Shown: positions 35,189 through 47,741, counted from the stretch's first letter. The stretch: 64,000 nucleotides of DNA from Atopsyche davidsoni (GCA_022113835.1 JAILWY010000025.1:310001-374000), one strand, 5' to 3'. Notes: generated from the letters alone by a model not told the origin. Program-made: numbers and translations.

Positions 35189-36637
35189 GTAACGACCTCT
35201 TACTAGCTCTATCTTCAAAACTACTCTTAGTCTCGTTTCTTTATCTAAGCAGTTCGCCTTATTGACATTCAATAATACTTATATATTTTGAAATAAATAA
35301 TGTGAAGTCACCTTCGCTGTTAAGAATATATAAATACGATTATCACAATAAAGCACGAGAGCGCCTCTCTCATTTCCCTCCCCTGTCTGCCGGTGCGGGG
35401 GCGGGGGTTGTTAAGGACGTCTTTTGATTTGACGTTGTTATTTACCATTCTCTGCTCTGGTAAGAGAACAATTGCAGTTTATTGACAAAATAATAAATTC
35501 AGTTTTTAGTTAAAAGCGATTATTTATTATCCAAATAGCGATAGTATTTATTATATGCGGTATTTTTTTATCGTTTTCTTTTAATGCTTGCTTTTCTTTA
35601 AACTGTTGAATTCATGTTGAGTGAAATAATTATTTCAAAATAATTATGAAAAAATAATTTCTGCGCTGTAGTGCAAAGAAATGTAATTTTTTTAAGTCGA
35701 TAAATATCTTTGTTTGGCATCGATTACACTCTGAAAAGTGAGAAAAAGCTCCTAAAAGGCGAAAGCTATCACCTACAAAAATTTTCGCAAATTGGCTATT
35801 AATGTTTGTTGTGTTGAAATGCATATTTAGTTGAAAATCAATTTGTCATCCAAAAAATATAACAAGGTATTTTTGAATTGATTCACGCCTTAAAATGTAA
35901 AGTTACAATAACAGTTTGAAGAGTTTTGAATAAAATATATAAAATTTCCCCTGCATAAGATCATAGGTTTAGGCGGGCGTTCCGAGGAATCTACTTTTAG
36001 GTGTTAAGTCGCGGTTTTTATGAAACTCTCGGAGTTTTTGACAAAATTTTCAAAAATTCTATAAAATAGCTGTAGTACCTGATCAAAAATGCGCATTTAC
36101 TAAAATTAACTAATACTATACGGCACCCCTAAAAACAAACATTTTATTTTATTCGAGTCAATTAATATAGAGAGGTATTATTAAATAAGTATCACATCTA
36201 AATGTATTCGCTTGCTATAGCTGTAAACAAATGGCACTCAATGAAGCTAAGTGATGGCTGTACTTAGGCTGGATTAAAGTTTACGCCCAGACTTACGCCA
36301 GCGTGTTCGTGTACTCGAGGCGCGCGAGAACATACCTCTTCGGAGCTCGAAGTGAACATATTTGGAATATATTAGATGCTTATTTTAATAGTATGAGCAG
36401 ATGGATTACTTAGGAAAGGAGTTGGTTTAATTTATAGAGATTGGAAAAGAGTAGCGAGTCCAACGTCGCACCGGCTACTTGTGAATCAGTTTAATATTTT
36501 GATCATACTAAAAACCGCATTCTAAAAGCCTCGTAAATAAAAATTATTGAAATCACCTAACCATTTGGCTACTTGTTGTAACTTTTCTACTCCAAAGATG
36601 AATGATCTTGATATTTCAAGGATCCGCTCAATTGCAG
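35189..36637 (+). other. Receptor intron between TM6 and TM7 exons
   Basis: 1449 bp, GT donor at 35189 and TTGCAG acceptor ending at 36637. AT-rich with a GC-richer patch near 35350-35420. No nested feature seen. Confidence 0.85.
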
Positions 36638-36986
36638 GTACCTCATCACGACTCTCTGCGGCAGTGTGTGCTTCTGCCCTCCGTACGTGGTGACTGCCGT
36701 TTTCTGGGTGGGGTACTTCAACTCCGCGCTGAACCCCCTCATCTACGCCTACTTCAACCGGGAGTTCAGAGTGGCCTTCAAAAAGACTCTGGAATCTTGC
36801 TGCAGAACCCTCACTAGGACGGAGCCAGGCGCGCCCATTTTCGGCGGTAAGCCCTTTGGCAGGCGCGAGCTGAACGTCCACTCGAACGCCAGCTCCGAGA
36901 TCCACATGAACAACTGCCTGAAAATACCTAGTGAGCCTCCGTGCATGGCAAGGGAGCACATGACGCTCGGTGAAAGTGTGACATAA
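36638..36986 (+). CDS. Biogenic amine GPCR (beta-type octopamine receptor-like), TM7 and C-terminal exon
   Basis: Seen: after CTCAATTGCAG the exon completes the split Trp and reads [15 protein letters not shown] (extracellular loop 3 with a Cys pair), [18 protein letters not shown] (TM7 with the NPxxY motif), [17 protein letters not shown] (helix 8 with a likely palmitoylated Cys pair) and a tail of about 65 residues ending GESVT before the TAA at 36984-36986. Known: [17 protein letters not shown] is a hallmark of amine receptors of this class. With the preceding exon about 178 residues are visible. The tail frame is intact and GC-rich against AT-rich flanks, so the gene is probably functional. 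The antisense 166-codon frame over this exon is a shadow. Confidence 0.95.
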
Positions 36987-37255
36987 GAAAATAAATACTA
37001 TCAGCGCCTTCGTAAGGAACAAATATTAAATATGTCGAGGTTGTCATCCCGTCACAGGGCGGATGATCTGCGCGTCGCAAAGTGACCCTTATTTGCGTGT
37101 ATCAAGTGCATTAAAACAGAATTCGTAACCATCGCTCTGAAACCTAATAAAATTAGTTCAGAGCGGTACCGAAATCATAGCTTTCTGTCAAAACCACAGT
37201 AGGGAGAAGTTTTTCAAAAAGCATGCATCTAATTCCAAAATGGTGAATAAAAACA
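36987..37255 (+). terminator. Probable 3' UTR with polyadenylation signals
   Basis: AATAAA hexamers occur at 36990-36995 (too close to the stop to be the main signal), 37146-37151 and near 37244. The sequence remains moderately GC-balanced to about 37150 and then becomes AT-rich. Transcript data are needed to choose the site. Confidence 0.4.
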
Positions 37256-39620
37256 GATGGACACGTTGGGATCTGAGGTTTTTATGTTTAGAAAAAAAGT
37301 GAATTGATCGTTGTTTGTAAACCTAAGAGACACACTGAAGGTAGAATGACAAAAACTGCCACGCAGCTTAGTCGTTGTACTGTTTTTTTTTGCCGATAAG
37401 AGGCTTTGTGTTTGAGTCTAGGCTTAGCAATTGAGTTTTTTAGATTTTTCAATTTTGTTAAATTTATAAACTGTTAATAGAACCAACAAAAAACTACATT
37501 TGGGATTCAAAACTGAAATTCTATGTTTTTGAAGCATAATATATATTAATAATTATAACGCGTGGCGGAGGGGAGAGAATAACTCTATCGCTTTGGTCAT
37601 GAGGCACTGTGCAATACAATTCAATATCAGACGATCATCATATTTAGTAACACATTTTAATTAATATTTAAGTTATTGTGATTGTGGATATTTGCAAGCG
37701 AGCAGTCGTATTTGTAGTTGGTATTTTAACAGCTGACGATGCGAGATAGAAAATGTGGATAAGAATGTTTGGTATATTGACGGAGTTTTTTTTATAGATA
37801 TAGCCCGTCATCAAATATTTTGCATTATATACTGCCAATTAGAAGCTTGCATTTATTTTTTAAACATATTATATTTACCAAACCACTAAAGCTTAAATTT
37901 TTGAAAACACATAGAATTTCTTTTGCAGTAAATTTGACACATCAGTTAATGGTATATCCATAGCCAAATGACTACGTAAATTTTTTTTTTTGTACTTTCG
38001 TTTTTCAAGAACTTCTGTAGATTGAAGAAGTTCTTGATGGATAAATGCATTCACAAAAGAAAATGTATGTAATCTTCCAGCCATTTCACTGTTCTTTTTT
38101 GTTGGTTAAAAGATGTTCTTGTTAGTGTTTTTTTGTGGAATATTCTCTCCCATACTATGTCCTAACATCTCACAGTTTTAAGTGTGCCGTTGCACGTAGA
38201 TTAAAAAATTAAAAATTTACGCCCTGGGTTGAATAAGACCTCGCGTGCTTAGAGAAGATTCCTCGCGGGAGTTACGTTTATAAGAAAACTCCTCCGTGCG
38301 AGAATCTAAAACAATCATACATCGGAGACAACGCGGCAAGGCTTTAAACTTTAAAGGCATTTTAGTTATTTCATTTGTTTTATCGGAAAATACAATGTTA
38401 ATAATATTTATTTTTTATGAGCCTTTTGATTCCTGGCGTTGTTTTGCTGCCCCGTCCGAGGCTTCTTTTTGTGTTGTGGATACCAAGAAACGCTGAAGCC
38501 CTAAAGGCTAACACGGTCGTGTTTTGAGGGCGCAAAGGCTCAGTTTTAACATTATACTACTACCATGTTTAGAAATGTTAGTAGTTTTTTAATCAAATAC
38601 TTCAAATTTAAATTCAACTTTTTTGCAATAATTTGTAAAAACATGACCAGAATTTAGCAATAACAAATAATCACAAATATGATTTTTAACACGCCGAAGA
38701 CGAGTTGTCAAAATAACTAAAATACCTGAAGTGGTGTCCTGTCCGAAGGTGGATAAGGAACATATTGTGAATAGAATACAGCAAAGAGAGGAATATCAAA
38801 GTCTGCAGCAGACCACAAACGTAATTTATAGATATCCAATAACCACTGCCAGAGATCGAAGGTCTATGACTTGTCTGCCACAAATTCAACTAATCTTTCT
38901 AGATTTATACACTAACACACATATATGTATATATTTGTTAATATATATATATATTTAACTTTTCCGTAGATACCTACGTTTTTAGTCTGCAGATTACACT
39001 CTTATTAAAATCAAATGGCAATCAGTCAGTAGAATCCTCTTATTTTGAGTAATTTTTATAGTTTTGCATGAACAAGCAATGAATATGCCATTAGCTAGCT
39101 GAAGGCTCGCGCGCGGTTAATGGACGTATGTCAACCAAATGTGTTTTATTGAGAATAAAATATTAAAAAATATATAATTCATTTAAAAATGTCTTGTTTT
39201 TTAATTTTAGAGTATTTGACAAAAATAACAAACGATTTATAGTAAATTGCGTGTGTCAAATTTATGTTAAGAACAAAAATCTATGTTAATATATTTATGA
39301 TATATAGTGATAAATAAAAAATTGATGTAAATTAGTGAGATTATGATAGTAAAATGAATATATTTTTTAACTTCGACGCTGAGGGTTGCGATCTGTTCTC
39401 TTGGTTTGATCCTAACAATTTACTGAAAAAAAATGATTCAAACGAAATTTTTGAAACCTTTATTTTGTTTTAATGTAATAAATAATTTTAAAGATATGGA
39501 TTAAAAACGATATGTATATTTTTTCTAAATATTCCTACCAATATTTTCTGTTACGATATTAAACACAACAATTCATCAATATATATATAACTAAATGATT
39601 GACTTGTATTATAAATATAA
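37256..39620. other. Intergenic DNA, no gene recognised
   Basis: AT-rich with short TA runs near 38938-38955. GC-richer patches near 38220-38300 and 38430-38540 hold no supported exon. Confidence 0.45.
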
Positions 39621-39782
39621 TGTGTTAAGCCCTCTACAGACGAAGCAGCAGATCCAGCCAATAACGTCCCTGTATTTTGATTTTTTTCCATGGTTTTGCC
39701 TAAAATGTAGGACGCTATTAAAAGCAAGTTACTGCAAGTTGGTGGCGCGATCTGCTGCTTCGTGTGTGAAGGGCTTTACACA
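39621..39782. mobile_element. 162-bp MITE with 34-bp terminal inverted repeats
   Basis: 39621-39654 and 39749-39782 are inverted copies (TGTGTTAAGCCCTCTACAG, then ACGAAGCAGCAGATC exact on both sides) with four mismatches over 34 bp. The centre is short and non-coding. I see no clear target duplication and cannot assign a superfamily. Only one copy was found in the window. Confidence 0.75.
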
Positions 39783-40031
39783 AAAGCCCTACATGTTGTA
39801 ATAGAGTAAATGTGTTAAAATATAATATAACATTAAAAAAATAAGTCAAACAAAATATATCTAATGAATAGAATGACAATGTATAGACCAAAACACTTAA
39901 TGTAATGAAATATAAATAGATAAACACTGCAGCCAATATTAAGAATAGTATGTATTATTTTTGTGAAAATTAGAATAGACATAAGTTTATGCCATGACAT
40001 TATAATCTAGTCATATAGATATATTTATACA

Positions 40032-40035
<4 letters not shown>
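39783..40035. other. Intergenic DNA, no gene recognised
   Basis: AT-rich, nothing recognised. Confidence 0.4.

Positions 40036-40084
<49 letters not shown>
40036..40084. repeat. (TA)n microsatellite
   Basis: About 24 TA units. Confidence 0.95.
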
Positions 40085-40086
<2 letters not shown>

Positions 40087-41554
40087 ATATATAAATAGAA
40101 AACCGACTAGCTAGAGGATCACGAGTATTTTTTTGTACTTTCATATCTCCTGGGCTTCTTCAGGTTTGGTCTTATACTTTTTAAATTGTGGAGTATCAAA
40201 ACTTAACCGGACTTTCCTTGGTAGTTTAATTATTTTAATAAAATTAAATTCGTGCCGGTAGTCCAGATGGTGCAGCTGGGCTGGAGAGTTATTGGCAGCG
40301 CTACCGACCCAAGGAAAAACCGCAACACCGCGGACAGGAAGTCGGGGGAAAATCCTGACAACCCTCATCCCGAGCCCGAACTATCCGGAATACACATCGA
40401 TTCTGAATCATTCATATTGGGCGAGATAATTTCCAGGAAATCAAATATTATATTCGATTAAAATCAGCCGTTCTCTACAATACTAAAAACTTGTTAAAAT
40501 ATAGAATCCACTTGTAATTTACTCTACTCTGACTTAGAAAATACTAAGTCATAACTGAGAACATCCTGAGCCCAAGGTACAAAAACCACGAACCGTTTTT
40601 ATAAACTCGGACAAATCTTAAACTCTGAGTTTCCAGTCATGTTACTATTTAATTCCAACTTTTACTGAGTGCAAGCTAAGCAACACATATTCAAGTTATT
40701 TGGTAATAGTTGAAGGGATCGTTATATTGTTTAATTCATTACTTTGTTTGCAGTTGTGAAGCTTTCTAATGCAATTCGTATTTTCATTTTAGTACTTATT
40801 GTTAAAATTAAATCCTACTAGATTGTGGTATTACTTGTTAAATTATTTTTATGTTTATAAGTATAAATTCTACGACAAATTCAAATAAATAAATATATTA
40901 AATACACAATTACCTTTAAGAATTATCTTTTAAAAAAATACTTAAAAAGTTCTCAATGTTAATTTTCTGATAAAATAATTTTCCATAATTATATATGTGT
41001 AAGCAGTCTATATAATCTAAAGAGAGTATTCCTTTTAAAAGCTATCATTTTTTTTTCTTACCCTATGCTGTTTATGTGGATCGTAAGTTATCTTTTTGAT
41101 GAAATAATTTATTAATCAATATTTTTGGAAAAAGCGACATTAATTAACAATTTTTTGGGGTTTGATAACTGTTATTATACAGACAGGTAAATATATGTTT
41201 AAAGCACTATTATTTTGGTATTCTATAATACAAACAGTATTATGGTGAATAATTAAAAAAACTTACACACAACCTGGTTGAATTGCTCATCTGACTATAA
41301 AATTATAATTAAACTTTTTAAAGTAAAATTTTGGTCATTTGCTCCGCATTAACTCAATGTAATCTGAGATCGTAATTGTTTATATAATAATATTCCGGCC
41401 AAAATTAAATGTATGTCGTCTCTACTGAGAAGTTACAACCAGGTATGAGTTTACCACATTTATAGTAATTAGCCTTAAAATGGCGATCGCAGTATATATT
41501 TTATCCATATTGATTATAAAAGAGTCCATTGAACTTTGTATTATATATGTATAT
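40085..41554. other. Intergenic DNA with one GC-richer islet
   Basis: A GC-richer stretch at about 40250-40400 opens a 69-codon frame (MPVVQMVQLGWRV...) with no family resemblance. The rest is AT-rich. Confidence 0.35.
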
Positions 41555-43756
41555 TAGGGTGTCCCTTAAAATTCAAGTTCAATATTTTTTTACGCATACC
41601 TTCTTAAAAGTTTAGTAATAACTCTATATTGTCTAGAAAAAAATATTAGTTCGATTTATAAACGGTAACCCGTGCCGACTTGCGATTTTAACTTGTCCAT
41701 ACAAGTTGCGTAAGTACTGCGCTGTGACTTGTAACTGCATGTTTTATTTGTCATTTCATACGTGATTTTTGAGATTAGTAGTGCTCCATTGTTTAGTGCG
41801 TTAACATGTCGGTGGAATTACGGAGTGATAAACAAAATAATTTCCTTATCGGTTTGCCTAGATATCAAATAAATGGTGCAAAATTACCATCTAATCGACA
41901 AATTCCCTCGGTCCTATTTTACAATATTCGTGAGGTTAAACTGATTGTTAGTGAAAGTGCAAATCTTGTGATTAGGGAGTGCATCATATATTGGGAAAAA
42001 GCAAGAATTCCAACAAGGGCATATCCTAACTGCGTGAAGAAACTTGTTGATTTATATCATGTTTGGAGAGAATTGCAAAAAAAATTGTAAGAAAACTCAG
42101 GTTACGTTCAAGAGCCGTGAGAACAATTTCAAAATTGATCTTGATAATTTGTTTGATATTGCACATGCTGATGCTTTTGAGAGAATGAAAATAGAGTAAG
42201 ATAAATTATTTTTAATGAAACAGAGAGAGCCAGATCGACCAGGATGCTTAGGTGGTGTTGATAAAAAATTGTCGGAAAAAGAAGATAGATCTAAACAACG
42301 ACGATTGGAAGAAGAGGAAAGGGTTGTAAGACAAAGATAACCACTAGCTGCTGAAACTAGAAAATCAAGGGCAGAAGCAATAAAATCTGACTTCTTTGGA
42401 AGTAATGTACCCGACGTAGTCACAGTCCATTGGGATGGAAAACTATTACCCGGGTTAGATGTACGAAGTTCTAAAGAAGAACGCTTGCCAGTTATTGCTT
42501 CGTTTGACGATAAGGAACAGCTTCTTGCAGTGCCAAAACTAGAACATTCTTCTGAAAAACATCAAGCTAAGGCTGTCTCAACAGCTCTCTTTGACTAGAA
42601 CCTTCACGATAAAGTACAAATAATGTGCTGCGACACAACAGCTTTCAATACTGGCCGTTTCAATGGAGCTTGTGCTATTTTGGAGAAACTTTAGGAAGAG
42701 AATTGCTGCTCGTCTGTCGTCATCATGTTTATGAATTGGTCCTAAAAGCTGTCTTTGAAAGCAAAATTAAGTAAATTACTAGTAGCCCAGATACTCCAAT
42801 GTTTAAAAAGTTCAGAGAAAATTGGAAAAACATCGACGCTAGTAACATTGAACCATCTCTTAATTTCGTAAAACAACGTGTTGCCGAGACAGACATTCAA
42901 GCTTTTTTAATATTTTATAAGGCAGAATTAGACAAAGGTTATGTAAGAGATGACTACCGCAAATTGGTCGAACTGTGCGTAATATTTTTGGGAGGAAACT
43001 CAGAGGAAAAATTAAAACTAAGCCCCCCCGGAGCCATGCATCAGGCACGCTGGATGGCGAGAGCGATCTATTCTTTAAAAATGTGTTTACTTCAGTCACA
43101 ATGCAGAATAACTGCGAAGGACAAAAAGACTCTACAAGATGTTTGCTTATGTTTGTAAAACACTGGATGATTTCGTATCGGAAAAGAGCAAACAATTTTT
43201 ATCACGACTGCAGATCGACGACAGTTTTCTAAAGGAAGATGTATCTTCTTGGAATAATAATAGTGCTTTTGTGGAAGCTAAAAGAAAAATAAGTTATTTG
43301 AGGGTTGTGAATGATACTGCTGAAAGGGCTGTTAAAATGATGCAAGATTTTAACGGACTTATCACGGCTGAAGAAGAACAAAAACAGTTCTTGCTGCGCT
43401 GTGTCCAGGAACATAGAAAATTGTATCCGGACTGTAAAAAAACAACTCTATAAAAAAGTTACCCTGACTGATTGTTATTACTTTATGTTTTTGATTAAAG
43501 ATTAATGTTCATTTAATTGAATTTTTACTATTATTCACTTAATTTATTGCATTTATAATGATTTTATACCAGACCGAAATATCAAGACAAAACACGTTTT
43601 TTACTAAACTTTGAAGCTCGGTCGGCACTAGTTGCAATTTTTCTAGAAAGATGAAATTTTATATTTGAGTATCTTATAGCATTAGTAAAAAATGTAGAGG
43701 GTATGCATTTCGAAATTTGAAAAAAAAATTTTTTTGGCCATATAAGGGACACCCTA
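41555..43756 (+). mobile_element. Unclassified DNA transposon, TA target, 14-bp inverted ends
   Basis: TAGGGTGTCCCTTA (41555-41568) and TAAGGGACACCCTA (43743-43756) are exact inverses; if the outermost TA is the target duplication, the element begins GGGTGTCCC. Subterminal similarity continues imperfectly inward: both sides share GCATACC, a TCTAGAAAAA-type block and GTGCCGAC in the same order. Length is 2.2 kb, and a broken transposase-like gene fills 41806-43453 with start and end close to the inverted ends. The right end abuts a TA microsatellite. A TA duplication recalls Tc1/mariner-type integration, but the protein does not look like a Tc1/mariner transposase. Confidence 0.85.
41806..43453 (+). 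pseudogene. Decayed transposase-like gene of the unclassified transposon
   Basis: Seen: an N-terminal frame (41806-42090; PRYQINGAKLPSNRQIPSVL, FYNIREVKLIVSESANLV) broken at its end, a middle part readable through several stops and shifts (EPDRPGCLGG, TVHWDGKLLPGL, CCDTTAFNTGRFNGACAILE, CRHHVYELVLKAVFE), then frames 42799-43158 (MFKKFRENWKN, MHQARWMARAIYSLKMCL) and 43139-43453 (SYLRVVNDTAERAV, GLITAEEEQKQFLLRCVQEH). The Asp in CCDTT, the His pair and the H-x-A-R-W block have the look of an RNase H-fold transposase (hAT-like order), but I cannot name the superfamily. Similar hypothetical proteins in multiple copies are familiar from arthropod genomes. At least four in-frame stops and two shifts make this copy inactive. 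Confidence 0.8.

Positions 43757-43758
<2 letters not shown>

Positions 43759-43826
<68 letters not shown>
43759..43826. repeat. (TA)n microsatellite beside the transposon
   Basis: More than 30 TA units beginning right after the transposon's TA. Reading frames of Ile-Tyr repeats across it are artefacts. Confidence 0.95.
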
Positions 43827-43831
<5 letters not shown>

Positions 43832-46800
43832 CAGTTTTTTAAGCGTAACAAATAATATAATTTAAGAAATGTTTTGTGTATATTCTTATTTATAAAATGT
43901 GTATAATATCATTAAAATAGGTGTATTAATTGTGTAACTCATAAGATTAATGCATGATTTCCCTTTTTGAACAGTGTTTATAAAACCATGAAATATCAAT
44001 AGAGATGAAAATAGGTATCAGCTTTAGACAGCCTTTTTTTATTAAACAAACCTTATATCTATCTGCTACTGACTGGAGGCAGATGTATTTATTTTTAAAT
44101 AAAAAAAAGCATTCTCTTAACTTGTTACCCGATCTCAAATTTTAAATAATATCATGATTTTGGATTTTCCTGTACATGTTTTTTATACCATTTGCAAAAA
44201 CACTAAATATTAAAATATAGAGTCGGCTCGAATGTTGTATGATTACGTTATATAATTTGCTCGCACACATAAAATTTGTATAATCTTCGAAAATAAACGA
44301 TTTAGTGAGTGTTGGGATATATATATATATACAAATAATATAGAAAATAAAAATAATTGTTAGAAATAGATGAGTGTAATTAAAATGAATGTGACATATC
44401 ATTTTATGAATTATAAAGACTAATATTTATAAATATTTATTATAAAAATAAAGCCAAAAATGATCAATAAAAAAATGATATTATTATTTTGAAGCTCTTA
44501 ATGTTAAATGAAGTCGATCTCTCTTGTAAATGGATACAAAGAAAAATATTTTGAAACAAAAATAGGTTGACAACAAAAGTCAAATATATTTAAGGCGAAA
44601 CTTCATAACAATCATGATTATTACTGAAAGTACTATATGAAAGATATAATTCTAAAATAAAAGTCTAGCGATTGTTTCTAGCACTGAAAGTCAGCTTAAC
44701 GACGACTCGTTACAATCATTGTAATCAAAACAACAGTTTTCAAAAATATTCTTCAATGTTTTTCATAACTTAAATGAATCATAAAAATAAATATATAATT
44801 CAAACTAAAATTCTTGCGAAGCCATAACCTATTTAGGGTTTATTTTATATCACACATTAAATTTTTATTGAAAGCTTTTAAACAAAATAACCCTTTTTTG
44901 AAATCACATGAAAACTTTTTCAACTTATATAATATCATCTCAATTCACCTTAAAAAATATATTTTAGTAAAATTATCTCAAAAATTAAATTGAAACAGAG
45001 TAAAGCGTGCTTTCTATCCATGAAAATTGACTTATATTCCTTTAGATTTTTAAACAAAACAATTGTCGTTTCAAATGTTATTTAAATTTTACAATTTAAT
45101 ATTAAAAACATATGTGCATGCTTTTGAACAGCGATAACCCAATATTGAAAAAATGTGTATTGCTTGAGAATTGCTGTACTTGTGTTCGCATAAAATTTGT
45201 TACTTTTAATTATTTTTTTATAAAATTTCTCTCTTCACAAGCCAAAACTTAATTCGCGAATAAATCATGGATGGACAATTGTGTCAATGTTAATAATCAT
45301 TACAAATTTAATTACTAAAACTTGACGATGATTATTGACATTCCCTATGCAATGTTCGTTTCCCATAGTTTTGTATGTGAACCGTTCATTTTAAGCGTAT
45401 TGTTAGCATAATAATCCTGTATGTATATTTTATATCCATTTATTAAATATATAACTTTTGCATTCATTTCAATCACGCCAATCTTTGAGAAGTCACTTAA
45501 AATAAGGCTCGTACTGTTTCATAACAAAAATTTCAGCCAACAAATATTCACAGTTTATGTATATAGGATAGCTTATTCGGAAACCCAGAGTAAAAAATCT
45601 ATTAAAACATAACAATCACCTATCCATATATAATGCCGGGTTTTATGTGAATTCGATTTTTTCCTTTGTAAGGTTATTACGCACCCCATAAATAAGACTT
45701 TATGAGAAAAAACATAATCGTTAAAAGTTTTTACTGCATTTTGTGTCAGATACCCTCGTTTTTCATAAAGTAGCTGCTCAAAATGAGTACTTAAAAATAG
45801 CCTCGTACTTGCGTATAACAGGGAAAACTGAATATACACTTATGAATTTACAAATTTACACAACTTGGCTAAATTAAAAATTATGAGATATCAGATATAT
45901 TTTTATTTTTTTTGGCAAACTATAAACAATTTCAAACTGTATTATATAGTTTGAACAATACAAGAAAATAATGTGAGAAATCTTTGTATAACAAATTGAA
46001 GTAACCGGTTTTGCCTCAACCTAATTTTTTTAAATTTTGTATGTTACATATTATATAACAAAGTGATAAAATACAAATTAATTAATGAATTTATCAGTTG
46101 TGACAAATGTTGTTTATCTGGATTCGAAACGATTTCATGCGATTCACGTAAATTCGACATTTTAACTTAACGAAAAAACTTATTTTAGCTTAAAAGAAAT
46201 ACGCTTATAAAATATATAAATCTGTTTTCTTTATGAAAGATTTGATAAAATATATAATTATATAATTGTTCTCGGTCAATAAAAACTCTACAGAGTTTTG
46301 AATTTCAATGCTTGGTAAATTTTGATGAATATTTTATTTTATCTTTTATTTAAAATCATGAAACCAACCAAATAATAAAAAAACAAGAATATTTTTAAAG
46401 AATTATAAATATCGAAAATATATTTTAATGAATAATATTTTTTGATGATTAAAATAAATAAGTTATAAGATTAATTTATCTTCTATTTATTTTTTTTGAA
46501 AACTCACTCTAGTACGCACTCATTCATAAAGCTTTAGGAAACCCTTTGACCGCTCGGCCCCTTCAAGGCAAAAAGCCTGTTAAGGCTCGCCACAATTCTA
46601 TTAAATGATAACTGGATCTTTTTGAAGAAATAGAAAAAAAGGGTGCAGGTCAAACTCAACAGGCTAAACCCCAAATCTAAAGCTGTAAAAACGAGTTTCT
46701 TATTTATTTTAATAACAAATATTTTGGATCAAATAGCTAGGAGGTCACGAAAATAATTTGGATAAAGAGGATATCTCTTACTTAGGCTTCAAACAGCGAG

Positions 46801-47364
46801 GGTAATTCGTAATTTCGTGGATTCTTGGCTTTTCATATTTGTTATAAATATCTACGAAACCAAATTTAATAAATTTATTGGGTGGTTATTTATATATTTA
46901 ATTCCATATCAATTAAGAACTAAAAAAACCATTAAAATGAAAAAAAATATACAAGGACCAAAGGAAAAACAATACAATAATTTCTATTAAAAATTATGAA
47001 ATAATTTGACTTGATGAAAATACAATCAACTTACATATTTACAAAACCATATCTATTTGTACATACAAATAAATAAGTATAAATGATTGATTTTGTAATA
47101 AGAAATATATAAAATATTGAAATGTAAGTGTCACCCTTACAGTTGTATGTAAAAAAAATCAATGTGTTTCTACAATCAATGTCACTTATTAGTAAACATA
47201 AAAAATTAGTCATAAATAGAAATATAATAGAAATACTATGATAACTATGATAAAAATGTATGTATCGATTATATAATGTTAAATTTATCATTTGTTATTG
47301 AAATGGGAATAAATGAGATGTGAAATAATAGTGCCGTTTTTTTACGTTTGTTCTACGAGGGATG
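43827..47364. other. Intergenic DNA, no gene recognised
   Basis: Very AT-rich, 3.5 kb, with the only GC-richer patch near 46500-46610. An imperfect inverted repeat (GTCAATGTTAATAATCATT against GATGATTATTGACATTCC) lies at about 45282-45346. Confidence 0.45.
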
Positions 47365-47556
47365 CACGAGGAGGAGCATGAGGAGGAGCATGAGGAGGAA
47401 CACGAGGAGGAGCATGAGGAGGAGCACGAGGAGGAGCATGAGGAGGAACACGAGGAGGAGCATGAGGAGGAGCACGAGGAGGAGCATGAGGAGGAACACG
47501 AGGAGGAGCATGAGGAGGAGCACGAGGAGGAGCATGAGGAGGAACACGAGGAGGAG
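47365..47556. repeat. 12-bp tandem array with 48-bp higher-order period
   Basis: Sixteen units of CAYGAGGAGGAR. From 47401 to 47544 the units repeat in blocks of four (CAC..G, CAT..G, CAC..G, CAT..A), giving three identical 48-bp blocks; a partial block precedes and one unit follows. The His-Glu-Glu-Glu frame across it runs on into GAGGAGAGG-type sequence and has no gene context. Confidence 0.97.
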
Positions 47557-47700
47557 AGGAGGAGAGGAGGAGCGGAGGAGAGGAGGAGCGGAGGCTGCCG
47601 CGGGAGGGTGGGAGGTTCTCCCGGCCGTCTTTAATACAAATTGTCTTCGACCGAGTTGAAACAGGCGGAAACTAATTATCCATGGTAAGAAAATTTCACT
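47557..47700. other. Purine-rich continuation of the array
   Basis: GAGGAGAGGAGGAG-type sequence to about 47590, then a GC-rich segment with CTGCCGCGGGAGGG and CTCCCGGCC to about 47630. Confidence 0.5.
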
Positions 47701-47741
47701 GCATATTCAATTAAATGCCAGTAGCATTTAATTGAATATGC
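47701..47741. repeat. Perfect 18-bp hairpin
   Basis: GCATATTCAATTAAATGC, a 5-base loop, then its exact reverse complement. AAAAT-type sequence on each side extends the pairing imperfectly. It resembles the tip of a foldback element or a cis-regulatory palindrome; no further copy was seen. Confidence 0.9.

Noticed and set aside
36522..37022. 166-codon frame on the minus strand
   Set aside because: It lies antisense over the TM7 exon of the receptor, whose protein is clearly recognisable; the antisense frame has no family resemblance.
40252..40461. 69-codon frame in a GC-richer islet
   Set aside because: No family resemblance and no splice or promoter support.
43582..43851. Ile-Tyr repeat protein
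   Set aside because: Translation of a TA microsatellite.
47362..47634. His-Glu-Glu-Glu, Arg-Ser-Met-Arg and Leu-rich proteins across a repeat
   Set aside because: All three frames of a 12-bp array are open; no splice, start or end context supports a gene.
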